Shown: positions 11,665-22,567 of the stretch, in pieces
How the letters are laid out: every line of letters begins with the position of its first letter
How positions within the stretch are numbered: position 1 is the stretch's first letter
NCBI RefSeq assembly: GCF_002127325.2
Contig: NC_035443.2
Location: 117,058,646-117,122,645, forward strand
Reading direction: 5' to 3'
DNA from: Helianthus annuus
Taxonomy: Eukaryota > Streptophyta > Magnoliopsida > Asterales > Asteraceae
DNA: 64,000 bases
Translations under genes and position numbers: made by a program
Notes under the pieces: generated by a model
Databases searched by the model: none
Seen by the model: the letters and a program-made list of their open reading frames with translations, nothing else
Told to the model about the DNA's origin: nothing

Positions 11665-12239
11665 TTGAATGCCACTAGGTAACTATTGTTATAAGAAAAT
11701 TCCACTAGTGGTAAATGGTCATCCCAACTTCCCCCAAAATCTAAAGCACACGCCCTCAGCATATCAATAAGTGTTTGAATGGTTCTTTCTGACTGACCGT
11801 CGGTTTGAGGGTGGTAGGCGGTACTTATGTGTAATTTCGTCCCCACACTCTCATGAAATCTTTGCCAGTAATGAGAGGTAAATCTAGTGTCCCTGCCCGA
11901 GACAATTGACACGGGCACCCCGTGTCGAGACACAATCTCGTTCATGTAAATTTCCGCTATTTTCTCGGAAGAATAAGCTTCTTTAATGGGTAGAAAGTGG
12001 GCGCTTTTCGTAAGTCGATCTACGATTACCCATATTGTATCATGCCCCTTTTTCGTTCTTGGAAGCTTGGTTACTAAATCCATCGTTAGTTCCTCCCATT
12101 TCCACAACGGTATCCCCAAAGGTTGTGATTCCCAGTAGGGCTTTTGATGTTCCTCTTTCACTTGAGAGCACGTTAAGCATTTTGCGACATACTTTACGAT
12201 ATTGCGTTTCATGCCCGGCCACCAATAATTGGCCGTCAA
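11571..12239 (-). pseudogene. Integrase core of minus-strand Ty3 element
   Basis: Contains the second half of the HHCC zinc domain (CLTCSQVKEEHQKP), the first catalytic Asp in MDLVTKLPRT, the second in SGRDTRF (Gly where most relatives have Asp-Arg-Asp) and Glu in QTDGQSERT (about 11779-11811). A one-base deletion near 12250 separates it from the upstream part of the same domain (12250-12442, different frame) and another near 11670 from the C-terminus. Confidence 0.87.
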
Positions 12240-12442
12240 TCTCGATACATCTTTGTAGCCCCGGGGTGGACCGAATATCGTGATTTATGAGCTTCTTCAA
12301 GTAACGCGGTCTTGACTTCACAGAAACGCGGTATCCAAACTCGGCCGAATCTCATCTTAAGTCCGGTCGAGTTTTCTTCCAGCTTATCGGCCACACCTTT
12401 TAACCTTTCTTTCTTTAAGTCTTCTGCTGCAAGCGACTTCCT
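12240..12442 (-). pseudogene. RNase H-integrase linker and first half of integrase zinc domain, out of frame
   Basis: In frame with the RT-RNase H ORF past its stop at 12443-12445, this stretch reads through the linker to the HKSRYS...HPGATKMY part of the zinc domain, then loses frame next to 12239. So one nonsense change and one single-base deletion lie about 190 bases apart. Confidence 0.75.
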
Positions 12443-13660
12443 TTAGGAATCCCGTATCATCTCAAGTAATTGTGGAGTAACTATCATTTTCATGGACCTC
12501 ACACGAATTGAAGGTGGAGTCCCCTTTCGGCTTAGTGCATCCGCCACCACATTCGCTTTTCCCAGGTGATAAAGGATATCGCAATCATAGTCTTTAATCA
12601 GTTCTAACCATCTTCGCTGCCTCATATTCAAGTCTTTCTGTTCAAAGAAATACTTGAGGCTCTTATGATCCGAGTAAATTGTACATTTCGTACCGTATAG
12701 GTAGTGTCTCCAAATTTTTAAGGCGAACACTACCGCTGCCAATTCCAGATCATGTGTTGGGTAGTTTACCTCGTGAGGCTTTAGTTGCCGCGAAGCATAT
12801 GCAATAACCTTTCCCCTTTGCATCAAAACACAACCTAACCCCTGCTGTGAAGCATCTGAATAAACAACCAGATCTTCGGTCCCATCTGGCAATGTCAGGA
12901 CCGGAGGACTCGACAATTTCTCCTTCAGTATACGAAAGGCCTCTTCCTGTTCCTTACCCCATACAAACTTTTCTTTCTTTCTCGTCAATCTGGTTAAGGG
13001 TAGAGCTATCTTTGAGAAATCCTGTATGAACCGTCTGTAGTATCCCGCGAGGCCTAGAAAACTTCTTATCTCAGTCGGACTCTTCGGGGGAACCCATTTC
13101 ATTATGGCATCAATCTTTGACGGATCCACTAAAACACCTTCCGCATTGATCACGTGGCCTAGAAACTGTACCTCCCTGAGCCAGAAGGCGCATTTTGGAA
13201 ATTTTGCGTAAAGTTTCTCCTTGCGGAGGATTTCGAGTACTTCACGCAAATGCTTTGCATGCTCGGCTTTGCTTCGCGAATAGACTAAGATATCATCTAT
13301 GAACACGATTACCGATTTGTCTAACATGGGTCGGCACACCCGGTTCATAAGATCCATAAACGCAGCTGGCGCGTTCGTTAATCCAAACGACATGACTAGA
13401 AATTCATAGTGCCCATAACGGGTTCTAAATGCAGTCTTTGGAATATCTTCTTCCCGTACTCTAACTTGATGGTACCCCGAACGCAGGTCTATCTTGGAGA
13501 ACCAACTCACCCCTTGTAATTGATCAAAAAGGTCGTCAATTCTAGGTAAAGGGTAGCGGTTCTTTATGGTCAGCTTATTTAGCTCTCTATAGTCGATACA
13601 CATGCGCATCGACCCGTCTTTCTTTTTAACAAATAAGACAGGTGCTCCCCAAGGCGACAC
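12443..13660 (-). pseudogene. RT-RNase H of minus-strand Ty3 element
   Basis: Starts in the finger region ([15 protein letters not shown]), has the RT catalytic [12 protein letters not shown] (about 13273-13310) and RNase H with [11 protein letters not shown] (about 12830-12865) and the DALSR end. The 5' part of RT is cut at 13672 by the solo LTR 13673-15368 and continues at 15369. It ends at a TAA (12443-12445) after which the frame stays readable. Confidence 0.9.
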
Positions 13661-13922
13661 ACTCGGGCGTATTGATGTGTGTAAAATGCAACATATAAAT
13701 TACATCAAATGAGGCATAAAACTAACCCTTTTTAAGTACTAATGTTGGAAAAAGAGTGTTTTTGTCTTCCTTTTGTATTTTCAGGATTAAAAGAGCTCGA
13801 ATTCACAAAAGAAGCAAAAAGACAGCTAAATCTAACACAAATACAAGAAAAGGAACATAAGTGGATTGCCCGACCCCTCAACAGCATCCTCCCAAGAAAA
13901 ATACAGAAGGCAGAAGACTGAA

Positions 13923-14142
13923 CACGCCCCGTGCTCAGCCAGCACGGGGCCGTGCCCAAGAAGCAGCAGAAAAGACAAACTTGTAGAAGCTTCTATTGCC
14001 CACCACGGGGCCGTGCCCAGTGAACACGGGGGCGTGGCGAAAGTATAGCAGGCGCATTAATTGTAATTGTGAATTACAATTAATGAAGAGAGAGAGTGTC
14101 AGACAGGCACGGGGCCGTGTCCAGCGGACACGGGGCCGTGCC
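13923..14142 (+). repeat. Cluster of CACGGGGCCGTG palindromic words
   Basis: The 12-bp word CACGGGGCCGTG occurs at 13943-13954, 14004-14015, 14108-14119 and 14129-14140, with variants at about 13923-13934 and 14025-14037. All lie within 240 bp upstream of the TATA box at 14160. Confidence 0.9.
14056..14084. repeat. Perfect inverted repeat with 13-bp arms
   Basis: Arms ATTAATTGTAATT and AATTACAATTAAT with a 3-base centre, located between the palindromic words upstream of the TATA box. Could extrude as a hairpin. Confidence 0.9.
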
Positions 14143-14159
14143 CAGCCTTCTGTTCAGCC

Positions 14160-14167
14160 TATAAATA
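14160..14167 (+). promoter_or_regulatory. TATA box of solo LTR
   Basis: TATAAATA in CCTATAAATAGGAG, the classic plant TATA context, followed by a leader rich in CACC/CATC. Confidence 0.75.
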
Positions 14168-15368
14168 GGAGTGCTTGGTTTCATTGCAACTCATCCCTTG
14201 GCACACCACCTCTCTCACACTTCATCCACCACCCACCACCATTACAACACCATCATCCACCACCATCATCCATTGTCCATCATAGAGTGTGTGAGTCGTC
14301 TCGGGATCCAAGATTGATCGTAAGAGTTCTTGACAATCAAGGCCATGTTTGCCTAAGTCTCTTACATCACTTGGTGAAGACAAGTGTTTAGTATAATACT
14401 TTTTATTTTTAATCTTTTGCACTTTTTATTTGGTTTTGTATTAATGACTTTAATAACTAGTTGCTTATGTTGAAGGTGATCTTTCCTTATCGTTTGTCCG
14501 TGGTGTCTTGGCATTATTTTACTGTCTATATAAAATAAAAGATTTTCACCATTCATATCTCCACGGTCTATATGGAGGTATGTTGGCTACCTGGTCGGGG
14601 GTTAAGGGAACGGTTTGGTAAGGGTCTTGCCCTTGTTCAGCGTTTAGAGGTCCTGCAAGGGACCTGGGTCAAATTTAGTAGGATCTCCTTCAATGCCCAT
14701 AGGTATTGGATGGCGGGGATCCAAACTCTTTGACCCCCTCATAAGTTAACTACTATTAATACTATAACCTGGCTATTTAGGACTGTATTCTTGCTGACTC
14801 AGACTACTTAGTCGAGGGTAACGTCACCTCCAAAAGAGGTGCCTACCATAATTTGCATTAATAACTTAATTCATTATCTTTCAATAATCCGACCCTTTAG
14901 GATTGTATCCTTGCTGACTCAAACTACTGGGTTTAGGGTAACGTCGCCTTCAAAAGAGGGGCCTACTACAATAACTAAGATAATCTCTTAAATAAGTGCA
15001 AAAGTGCGAAAATAATCAAAGGTTATACTAATACACGAGTCGGATCCAAGTGATTCATCTTGTCTATCTGTTTTTATTTTTATTTTATTTTTCAGCATTT
15101 AGTTAGTTTTTATTTTCTTAGTTTAAAAAAATCTTTTCTAACATTTTGATTTAGTTAGACGTTGAGGATAAACCGGTACTAAAAGCTCTTGTGTCCTTGG
15201 ACGACCTCGGTATCTTACCAACACTATACTACGTCCACGATGGGTGCACTTGCCCATATGTGTGTTTAGTGTTAGTGAATATCGTGTTTTATAAATTTAA
15301 AACTTGGCTAAAAGTGTAAAAAGGGCTTAAAATATATACCTAAAATATATTACACTACACACGCATCA

Positions 15369-16828
15369 CGTATGAAACCCTTATCTAGAAGATCTTGCAG
15401 TTGTGTCATTAATTCGCGCATCTCGGTGGGAGCAAGTCTATAGGGAGCCTTTGCAACGGGTTTCGCACCCGGATTTACTTCGATGCGAAACTCTATTTCT
15501 CTCTCGGGTGGGACTCCCGGCAATTCTTCTGGAAATACATCCGGAAATTCATTCACGATCTCAACGTCTTCAAGCTTCGTGAGGGTTTGTCGGGCATCTA
15601 CTACATAAGCTAGGTATGCTCTACTCCCGTTAAGTACGTATTTGAAAGCTTGGACCAAGGTGCACAACTTGGTTTCTACGTTTCTCTCTCCTTGAATACT
15701 CAATTGTCTTCCACTTGGAGCTTGGATGAGCATTATCTTATTTTCGCAATTAATTTCCACATGGTGTCGCACCAACCAATCCATCCCCACAATCATTTTA
15801 AATTCCTCCAAAACCATAGGTATGAGGTCAATGTCAAATTCCTCATCTTCTATAGTGAATTTGCAGTTTCTACACACCTCGTGTAACATATAGATCTTAC
15901 TATCGGCTATTTCTACTTCTAGAGGCATCGGCATTCGTTCAATCTTAAAGGACGGATGTTGTATAATTTCATTCGAAATAAATGACATAGTAGCTCCAGT
16001 ATCGAACAGAACATAAACCGGTATGGAGTTTAGTAAAAAGATACCTGAAATCACATTCGGGTGAGACTTGGCTTCTTCGGATGTAATTTGGAACATTCTC
16101 CCTTTGGCCCTAGAACCTTCTTGCTTCTTATCTTCTTTCCTCGACTCTTGCTGGAGTTTTGGGCATTCAGATTTGATGTGCCCCTTTTCGAAACAATTGA
16201 AGCAAGTCTTTGGGCTACTCGGACATTGATAGGATGAATGTCCCTCCTTACCACATTTGTAGCACCCCTTTTTGCCCAACAGACACTCCCCAGTATGGAG
16301 TTTTCCACAAGTCTTGCAAGGAGTGATTCCACTTTTTGACTTTTCCTTCCTCCCTTGGTCTTGAAACTTTCCCCTTTTTGATGGACTCGAGCTCGTACCT
16401 TTTTCACTTGGTCTCTTCTCACCACGTTCTTCTTGCCTTCTAATTTCAATTTCTCTATCCCGCGCCAGATTAATAAGCTCATCAAGGGTTTCACATTTCG
16501 AGGGAGTGATGAATTCCCTGAATTCTGCCTTCAGTATGCCGTAAAAGCGATTGATCTTCATTCTTTCGGTTTGCACAAACTCCATACAAAACTTCATCTT
16601 ATCCAAGAAAATATTAGATATCTCATTTATCGTCTTGTTTTTCTGTCGGAGGCGTAAGAAATCTTCTTGAATCTTATCAATGGCTGACTGAGGGCAATGG
16701 TACTTCATGAAGGGTTCCTTAAATTCTTGCCAAGTCATTGTCTGAAGTTTGTCCTCACCTATCTCCTTACTATAAGCATCCCACCAATCTTTCGCTTGAA
16801 GGGTGAGTTGTCCCGTAGCGAACATCAC
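15369..16828 (-). pseudogene. Gag C-terminus, zinc knuckles, protease and start of RT, minus-strand Ty3 element
   Basis: From upstream: retrotransposon gag domain (DWWDAYSKEIGED...), basic linker, cysteine motifs CYKCGKEGHSSYQC and CFNCFEKGHIKSEC (about 16160-16260), protease LFDTGATMSFI (about 15985-16020), the MIVGMDWL region, and the RT N-terminal linker (FPEELPGVPP...DKGFIR) ending at the solo-LTR insertion. Translation from the gag start is blocked by stops at 16853-16855 and 16829-16831. Confidence 0.9.
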
Positions 16829-17188
16829 TTAGTCCTCCTTATGACACTGACTTCATTTAAACACCGCCTCCATGCTTAAAATCCATCTTTGGCACATTAT
16901 TGGATCGATTTTACCATCGTACGTGGTAGGCTTGCATGCCATGAAATCTTTATATGTGCATCGTTTTTCTTTGTCTTTACTTTTAGACCCTTCAATTAAT
17001 TCTTTCAACTCTTCGATTCTACTTGCCATCATGGCATCAACAACTCCCAACACCCGATTCTCTACTTCTTGAGCTAATCGTGGAAGATTAGCTTGCATAA
17101 CCTCCTCCGCTACCTTCACGACCCTATTGTGAAACACTTCTTGACGGGCCGTGTCATCATCTTCATTAGTGTTTCTTGCATCAGCCAT
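16829..17188 (-). pseudogene. Gag N-terminus of minus-strand Ty3 element with two in-frame stops
   Basis: Begins MADARNTNEDDD at 17188; the conserved gag start pattern CTYKDFMACKPTTYDG follows near 16900-16950. The frame meets TGA (16853-16855) and then TAA (16829-16831) before continuing into the downstream gag ORF without a frame change, so the lesion is two point changes rather than a shift. Unlike the plus-strand element there is no sign of an intron here. Confidence 0.85.
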
Positions 17189-17918
17189 CTATAAAACAGC
17201 ATTTTCATTCATCATTAACGCAAGCTTTTAGTACATCATATTTCATAAGTCCGACTTTACTTCATTCATATTCCCATATTTTAGAATTTACTCACTTTTT
17301 AAGTTTTCATCATTCGTTTACATTATTCAACTCATTACCCTTTGTCTCCTCCGAGTCCATCCCTTGTAATTACTATTTGTGGTTACCTACATCTATGAGG
17401 CCTTATATGGACTTCACGCAACAATTTAATAGGCTTTCGAATAATGCAGAAACTTAGAATGTGAAAAACAAGGCAAATCAGCGGTCTGGATTTACACTAG
17501 CCGTCGGCGATGGCAGGGGAGCCCGTCGGCGATGGCTTCTAAAAATGGGCGTCGGGTGAAAAACACCGTAGGCAGGAACTTAGGCCGTCGGCCATTTTAG
17601 GGGCGTTGGCGACGCACAACAACAGCGTTGGCGACGGCTTGTCCGTTGTCGATTTGCTGCAGCTTTGTTTAAACACTTTTTATCGCATTTTCGGGCCGTT
17701 TTCAGCTATATAGTTCCTGGAACTTCCCATTTCGCATCCCCTCATTACGTACAAAAATACTTATCTTCAATATCTACATTATAAGCTTACTATGCATACT
17801 TGCGTTTACCGAAACTTAAATTTTTACCTCGTCGGCGATCTTGGAACGAGCACACTTTCGAGCGAGCCATTGGTTTGAGTTCAAGCGTTGTTACTCTAGC
17901 TCGAATCCCTCAAACCTA
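17189..17918 (-). other. Leader between 5' LTR and gag, with GTCGGCGA words
   Basis: Non-coding. Between 17495 and 17660 the words CGTCGGCGATGGC, GTCGGCCAT and CGTTGGCGACG recur six or more times, with a further GTCGGCGATC at about 17829. This GC-rich block stands out from AT-rich surroundings. Confidence 0.7.
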
Positions 17919-17931
17919 GGCTCTGATACCA
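17919..17931 (-). promoter_or_regulatory. Primer-binding site (initiator tRNA-Met type)
   Basis: Minus strand TGGTATCAGAGCC, three bases downstream of the LTR end. This is the common tRNA-iMet complement of plant LTR elements. Confidence 0.92.
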
Positions 17932-17934
17932 ACT

Positions 17935-19646
17935 TGATACGCCCCATATTCTACTTAATTCGACATATAAAATAAATAGGAAAATTTTTTGGAAATTTGG
18001 ACATGACCCATTCGTTTAAAACCATTAACCACCTGTTTTACACAACAAACTTCAATGTTTAACATTCTTGACAAATCACAAAACGGACAAAGCTTACATT
18101 GGACACGACATGACTACAACTACTAAGTTTTTACCCAACGACAAAGTATCAACATACTACATAGACTTAAAGTACTATGACCAAAAACTTAACCCATTTC
18201 AAAATAATTTGTAACGGAAGCGTGAGGCGGGCGTAGATCAAGTGTGCACGTTCCAAGCCGTCCATACGCCTAAGTTGAGGATTTACCTACATTGAAAAAC
18301 AATTTTAAAAAAGTTAGTCTTACTACTTATTTTGCTTACAATACCACCTATTAGCCGCATTCGATTGATTTCATTCTTATCATCATGCATTCGATTTACC
18401 CATTTAAATGGGTAAGCTTATATTCTCATAAAGAGACTTATGCGTATCGTTTACAACCCGGTAATAACGGGTTGTTTGCTTTCAACATAAACCTTTCGTC
18501 CTATCCGTATAACGGATTGAACTTCATGCACTACGATTTTGCTTACACGACCACCCATTCTAGTCGGATGGTCTCATATTCTTACTCGACCTAGTTACAT
18601 GAACCGGTCGACATGCATAACATAGCATAATTTTTCGTTAGCATAGACAAATCCGCAAAAGGGTTTGCTAATTTATTTACTAGCACCGTAATCACTATAA
18701 CATAGTATAATCATTATAACAAGGGTTATTCAATATAATTATTAACAAATAAAAGTAAACTTTCGTATGCAACGGAACATACCTCGGTCTTGTGATCCTT
18801 CCGATTTCTTAGAATTCGAACCTTCTTCCTTCACACCTAGATCAACATATTCATTCATTCGTTTAGTACCCCAACTTTCATTCCATCACGTTCCAATTTA
18901 CACATAATTACTCTTTCAAGCATTTCATCGAACACCTAGTGTGCGTTACATAATAAAGCATAGTGTACAAGCATTTTAAGCATGACTTGCTATTTCATCC
19001 TATATGTCATCACTACTCAATCTAATTCTTACAATTCCTTTAATCTTCATCAATTTATCTAGCATTCGGGTACTACAAGCTGAATTACATATCAAATTAC
19101 ATATATTCACAATTCCTATAATCTTCATATTCATAACACAAATTTCACAAAGTGGGTTTATAGAGGCTTTCTTTCAATTAACCAAAATCAAGCATGATTT
19201 CTACTCTAGGGAGTATCCTTAACATCTAAACAACACAAATCATATCACAATTTCATGATTGGGTCGAAACCCTAATTCTAAACATCACCAAAATCAGAAA
19301 TTCGACTTACCAGTTTACTAGGGATGCTTAGATGATCGAAACTTTATAACATGCAGTTATCTAACATTAATTTTTCCTTGTCAATTGGTGAATTTTTACA
19401 AGAACAAAAGGGTAAACCCTTGTTCCCTGCTCCTGCTCGATCCTAAACACGCACAGGGTGTGTGTTTTGTGGTTTCAACATAATTAAACCCTCACTAATT
19501 ATAATTTACATATTACCCCCCTTAAGTCTTGTTACATTTGTAACTATTTTCCTTAAAACCCCCTTTTAAGTACCATACTACCATTCATCCTTAATCATAT
19601 TAAGTTTATTATTATTTATCGCGTTTTTCATTTTTGGGGTGTTACA
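17935..19646 (-). repeat. 5' LTR of the minus-strand Ty3 element
   Basis: 1712 bp, near-identical to 9273-10978. Bounded by the primer site on one side and the TSD cagta (19647-19651) on the other. It differs by a few scattered substitutions and small indels (for example an extra cattt near 19628). Confidence 0.93.
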
Positions 19647-22350
19647 CAGTAGGTATCGCCATTTCCGTCTGAATCATTGCTTCTGCTCCAATTACCAAGG
19701 AGAATGGGGTTTGGCCTGTCGCATTCTTTACCATTGTCCTATCAGCCCACAAAACAAAGGGTAATTCTTCTGCCCATCTTCCTTTTTTGGCTCCAAGTCT
19801 CTTCTTTAAGTTATTGACAATTATCTTGTTTGAGGATTCTGCTTGTCCATTCGCTTGAGGATGCACCAGAGTAAACGTGATCATTTTGATTCCCCAACTC
19901 TTGCAAAAGTCAGTGGTCCTCTTGCTTATAAACTGGGACCCATTATCACAAATGATTTCAGCTGGTACCCCAAACCTGGTCAGGATATTCCTCTTTATGA
20001 AGGACACTACTTCTTGGTCTCTAACTTGGACAAATGCTTCAGCTTCAACCCACTTAGAGAAATAATCCGTCATTGCTAGCATAAAGACTTTTCCTCCCGG
20101 AGCTTTTGGTAAATTCCCTACTATATCCATCCCCCATTTCATGAACGGCCAAGGGGACGCTACAGGATATAGTGGTTCAGGTGGTTGATGTAGTATATTA
20201 CTATGCCTTTGACATGCATCACACCTTCGAGCATATTCTGCAGCATCTTTCCTCATCGTTGGCCAATAATATCCTGTCCTTAATACTTTGGAGAAAAATG
20301 ACCTGCCCCCAGTGTGGTTACCACAATCCCCTTCATGTATATCCTGAAGTACTTCTTTGGCTTCAGGACCCTCCAAGCACCTCAAATACGGTCCTGCAAG
20401 AGATTTTTTGTATAAAACATTGTTTATAATAGTGAATCGTGATACCTTCATCCTAAATGCCTTAGGATTTTCATCTCCGGGGATATGTCCTTCCTTGAGA
20501 TATCTCATGATTGGAGTCATCCAGGATTTAGGATCCTTTTCAGGATACTCTGCTCCAGGATCCTGAATACCTGCTACTTCTTTATCCTGAGGATTCGTTG
20601 CAGGATACAAGATATGTAATATTGGTATTTGGGTCCCGTCTGGTATCTTGATCGATGATCCCAGGTTTGCTAAGGCATCTGCTTCAGCATTATCCTCCCT
20701 TGGTACCTGTTCAAGTGTAAAAACATCGAAATATCCTGCTAATTTTTTGAGAATATCGAGGTATTCGATTAATTTCTCACCCTTGACTGCATAGGATCCA
20801 TTAAAATGATTAGTAATTAGCAAGGAGTCAACATATACTTGCAAATTCTTGATACTCATATTCTTAGCCAATTCTAATCCTGCAATTAAAGCCTCATACT
20901 CTGCTTCATTATTAGTAGCAGGGAACTCACACCTAATAGCCTGGGGTAATATGTCCCCCTGTGGCGATTTTAGTAGTATTCCCAATCCTACTCCTCTTAC
21001 ATTAGATGCACCATCAGTATATAACGTCCAGGATCCTGAAGATTCTCCTAACTGTTGGACTTCTAGGTCTACCTCATCCTGAATGTTACTACTGAAATCA
21101 GCCACAAAGTCAGCTAAAGCCTGAGACTTTATTGCATTTCTAGGTTCATACACTAAATCATAAGCACTCAACTTCACTGACCACTTGGCCATCCTGCCTG
21201 ACATCTCTGGTTTCCTAAGCACATTTTTGACAGGATAATTTGTTTTAACATGAATCCTATGTGTCTCAAAGTAATGTCTAAGCTTCGTTGATGCCATAAC
21301 TAATGCTAGTATCAATTTTTCTAAATGAGAATACCTGGTTTCAGCATTTAACAAGCTTTTACTAACATAATAAACAGGATATTGCTGACCTTGATGATCC
21401 TTTACAAGGACGGCACTTACAGCATTCCCTGATACTACGAGGTATAGGGATAGTGGTTCACCATTCTCAGGCTTCATCAGTAGAGGTGCAGTTGAAAGAT
21501 ATTGCTTCAAATCCTGCAGGGCTGCTTCATGCTTCTCACCCCATTCAAATTTCTTATTCTTTTTCAGGATATCATAAAACTCTTTGCATTTCTCTGAGGA
21601 TCTTGAAATAAATTTGTTTAATGCTGCCACTCTCCCTGTTAATCGTTGAACATCTTTCATACTTGAGGGTGATTTAATATCCAAGATGGCTTTAATCTGC
21701 TCCGGGCTTGCCTCTATTCCTCTTTTGGTCACCATATATCCTAGAAATTTTCCTACCCCTACTCCGAAATGACACTTAGCAGGATTTAGCTTCATGTTAT
21801 ATTGGTCCAGGATATCAAATGCTCCTTTAATATCCTGGAGGTGATCTTGGGCTTTCTTTGATTTTACCACCATATCGTCAATGTATACCTCCATGGTGTC
21901 CCCCAGCTTGTCTTTAAACATCATATTTACCAATCTCTGGTATGTTGCACCTGCATTTTTCAAACCAAAAGGCATAGCCGTATAACAATAAATACCTGTT
22001 GGTGTCATGAAGGCAGTATCCTCCTGGTCAGAAGGTTCCATTTGAATCTGCTGAAATCCTGAGGATGCATCCATGAAGGTCAACATTTCATGCCCGGCAT
22101 TAGCATCCACCATTGCATCAATGTGAGGAAGAGGAAATGGGTCTTTAGGACAAGCCTTGTTCAAGTCTGTGTAGTCTACACAGACTCTCCATTTCCCATT
22201 TTTCTTCTGTACCACGACTACGTTTGCTAGCCATTTTGGAAATTCAACTTCTCTGATCATCCTGGACTTCAACAGTCTTTCAACTTCCTCTTGGATAATA
22301 GTATTCCGCTCTGGAGCAAATTTCCTTCTTTTTTGCTGAACAGGTGTGAG
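19647..22350 (-). pseudogene. Tat pol: RT, RNase H, second RNase H, integrase (cut by insertion)
   Basis: First ATG of the open frame is at 22272, but the frame is readable from about 22350. RT finger KKNGKWRVCVDYTDLNKACPK, catalytic YIDDMVVKSK (about 21857-21890), connection, then a retroviral-type RNase H whose first catalytic position is not Asp (LYLVVSGNAVSAVLV, about 21410-21455), then a second RNase H with intact start (WTLYTDGASNVRGVG, about 20990-21045) and ...TNNEAEYEAL. Integrase follows with the zinc domain [21 protein letters not shown] (about 19930-19952) and QANGQAESSNK. The ORF is cut at 19647 by the nested element and resumes at 9272. Replacement of the first RNase H by a second one is known for this group. 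Confidence 0.93.
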
Positions 22351-22555
22351 TGATAATGTCTTTGGATATACCTGTCATATCCTCATGCTTCCATGCAAAC
22401 GTTGACATCCTGCATTTCAAAAAGTTAGTTAACTGCTCTTCAATATCCTGAGGGATATTGGTTCCTACGAGCACCGACATATCAGGATTATCCTGATCCA
22501 GGATAATTTTCTTCACATCCTGCTCCGGATCCTCCACAATATCCTGGGCCCGCAT
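22280..22555 (-). pseudogene. Tat pol N-terminal segment between UAG and frameshift
   Basis: In frame with gag-protease past the TAG at 22565-22567 (22564-22556 are sense codons). Reads MRAQDIVEDPEQDVKKI...TNFLKCRMSTFAWKHEDMTGI, the usual pre-RT linker of Tat elements, then changes frame near 22350, where the linker seems shortened (the segment expected before the PVQQKRRKFAPERN motif is missing), consistent with a small deletion. Confidence 0.8.
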
Positions 22556-22558
22556 CTT

Positions 22559-22567
22559 TAATTGCTA
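22559..22567 (-). promoter_or_regulatory. UAG-CAA-UUA stop context at the protease/RT border
   Basis: Minus strand TAG CAA TTA. The stop separates the gag-protease ORF from pol in the same frame. UAG followed by CARYYA is the known tobamovirus-type readthrough context. Whether it works here is inference; a CAG-to-TAG mutation would look the same. Confidence 0.45.

Larger units (their letters stand above)
13673..15368 (+). repeat. Solo LTR (1.7 kb), TGATGTGTGT...ACGCATCA, inserted in pol
   Basis: Ends TG/CA with short inverted termini (TGATGTGTGT and, at the other end, reverse complement TGATGCGTGT). Exact 5-bp TSD cgtat at 13668-13672 and 15369-15373. Removal of LTR and one TSD joins the RT frame on both sides. 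It contains a TATAAATAG box (14160), a cluster of CACGGGGCCGTG words upstream of it, a (CAC/CAT)-rich leader (about 14205-14280) and two tandem ~120-bp repeats (about 14760-14970). Family unassigned; a related minus-strand copy spans 29186-37985 in pieces. No coding capacity. Confidence 0.9.
9273..19646 (-). mobile_element. Complete-ended Ty3/gypsy chromodomain element, minus strand, 10.4 kb, nested in Tat integrase
   Basis: Two direct LTRs of about 1.7 kb (9273-10978 and 17935-19646) flank gag-pol on the minus strand. TSD cagta is exact on both sides (9268-9272, 19647-19651). The primer site matches initiator tRNA-Met type (TGGTATCAGAGCC, 17919-17931). LTRs are very similar over their length, so the insertion is fairly recent, yet the coding region has several lesions and carries a solo LTR of another family in pol, so this copy cannot make its proteins. 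Confidence 0.93.

Noticed and set aside
13996..14391. 131-codon plus-strand ORF in the solo LTR
   Set aside because: Spans the palindromic words, TATA box and CACC repeats; no recognisable domain and no such ORF in the relic copy.
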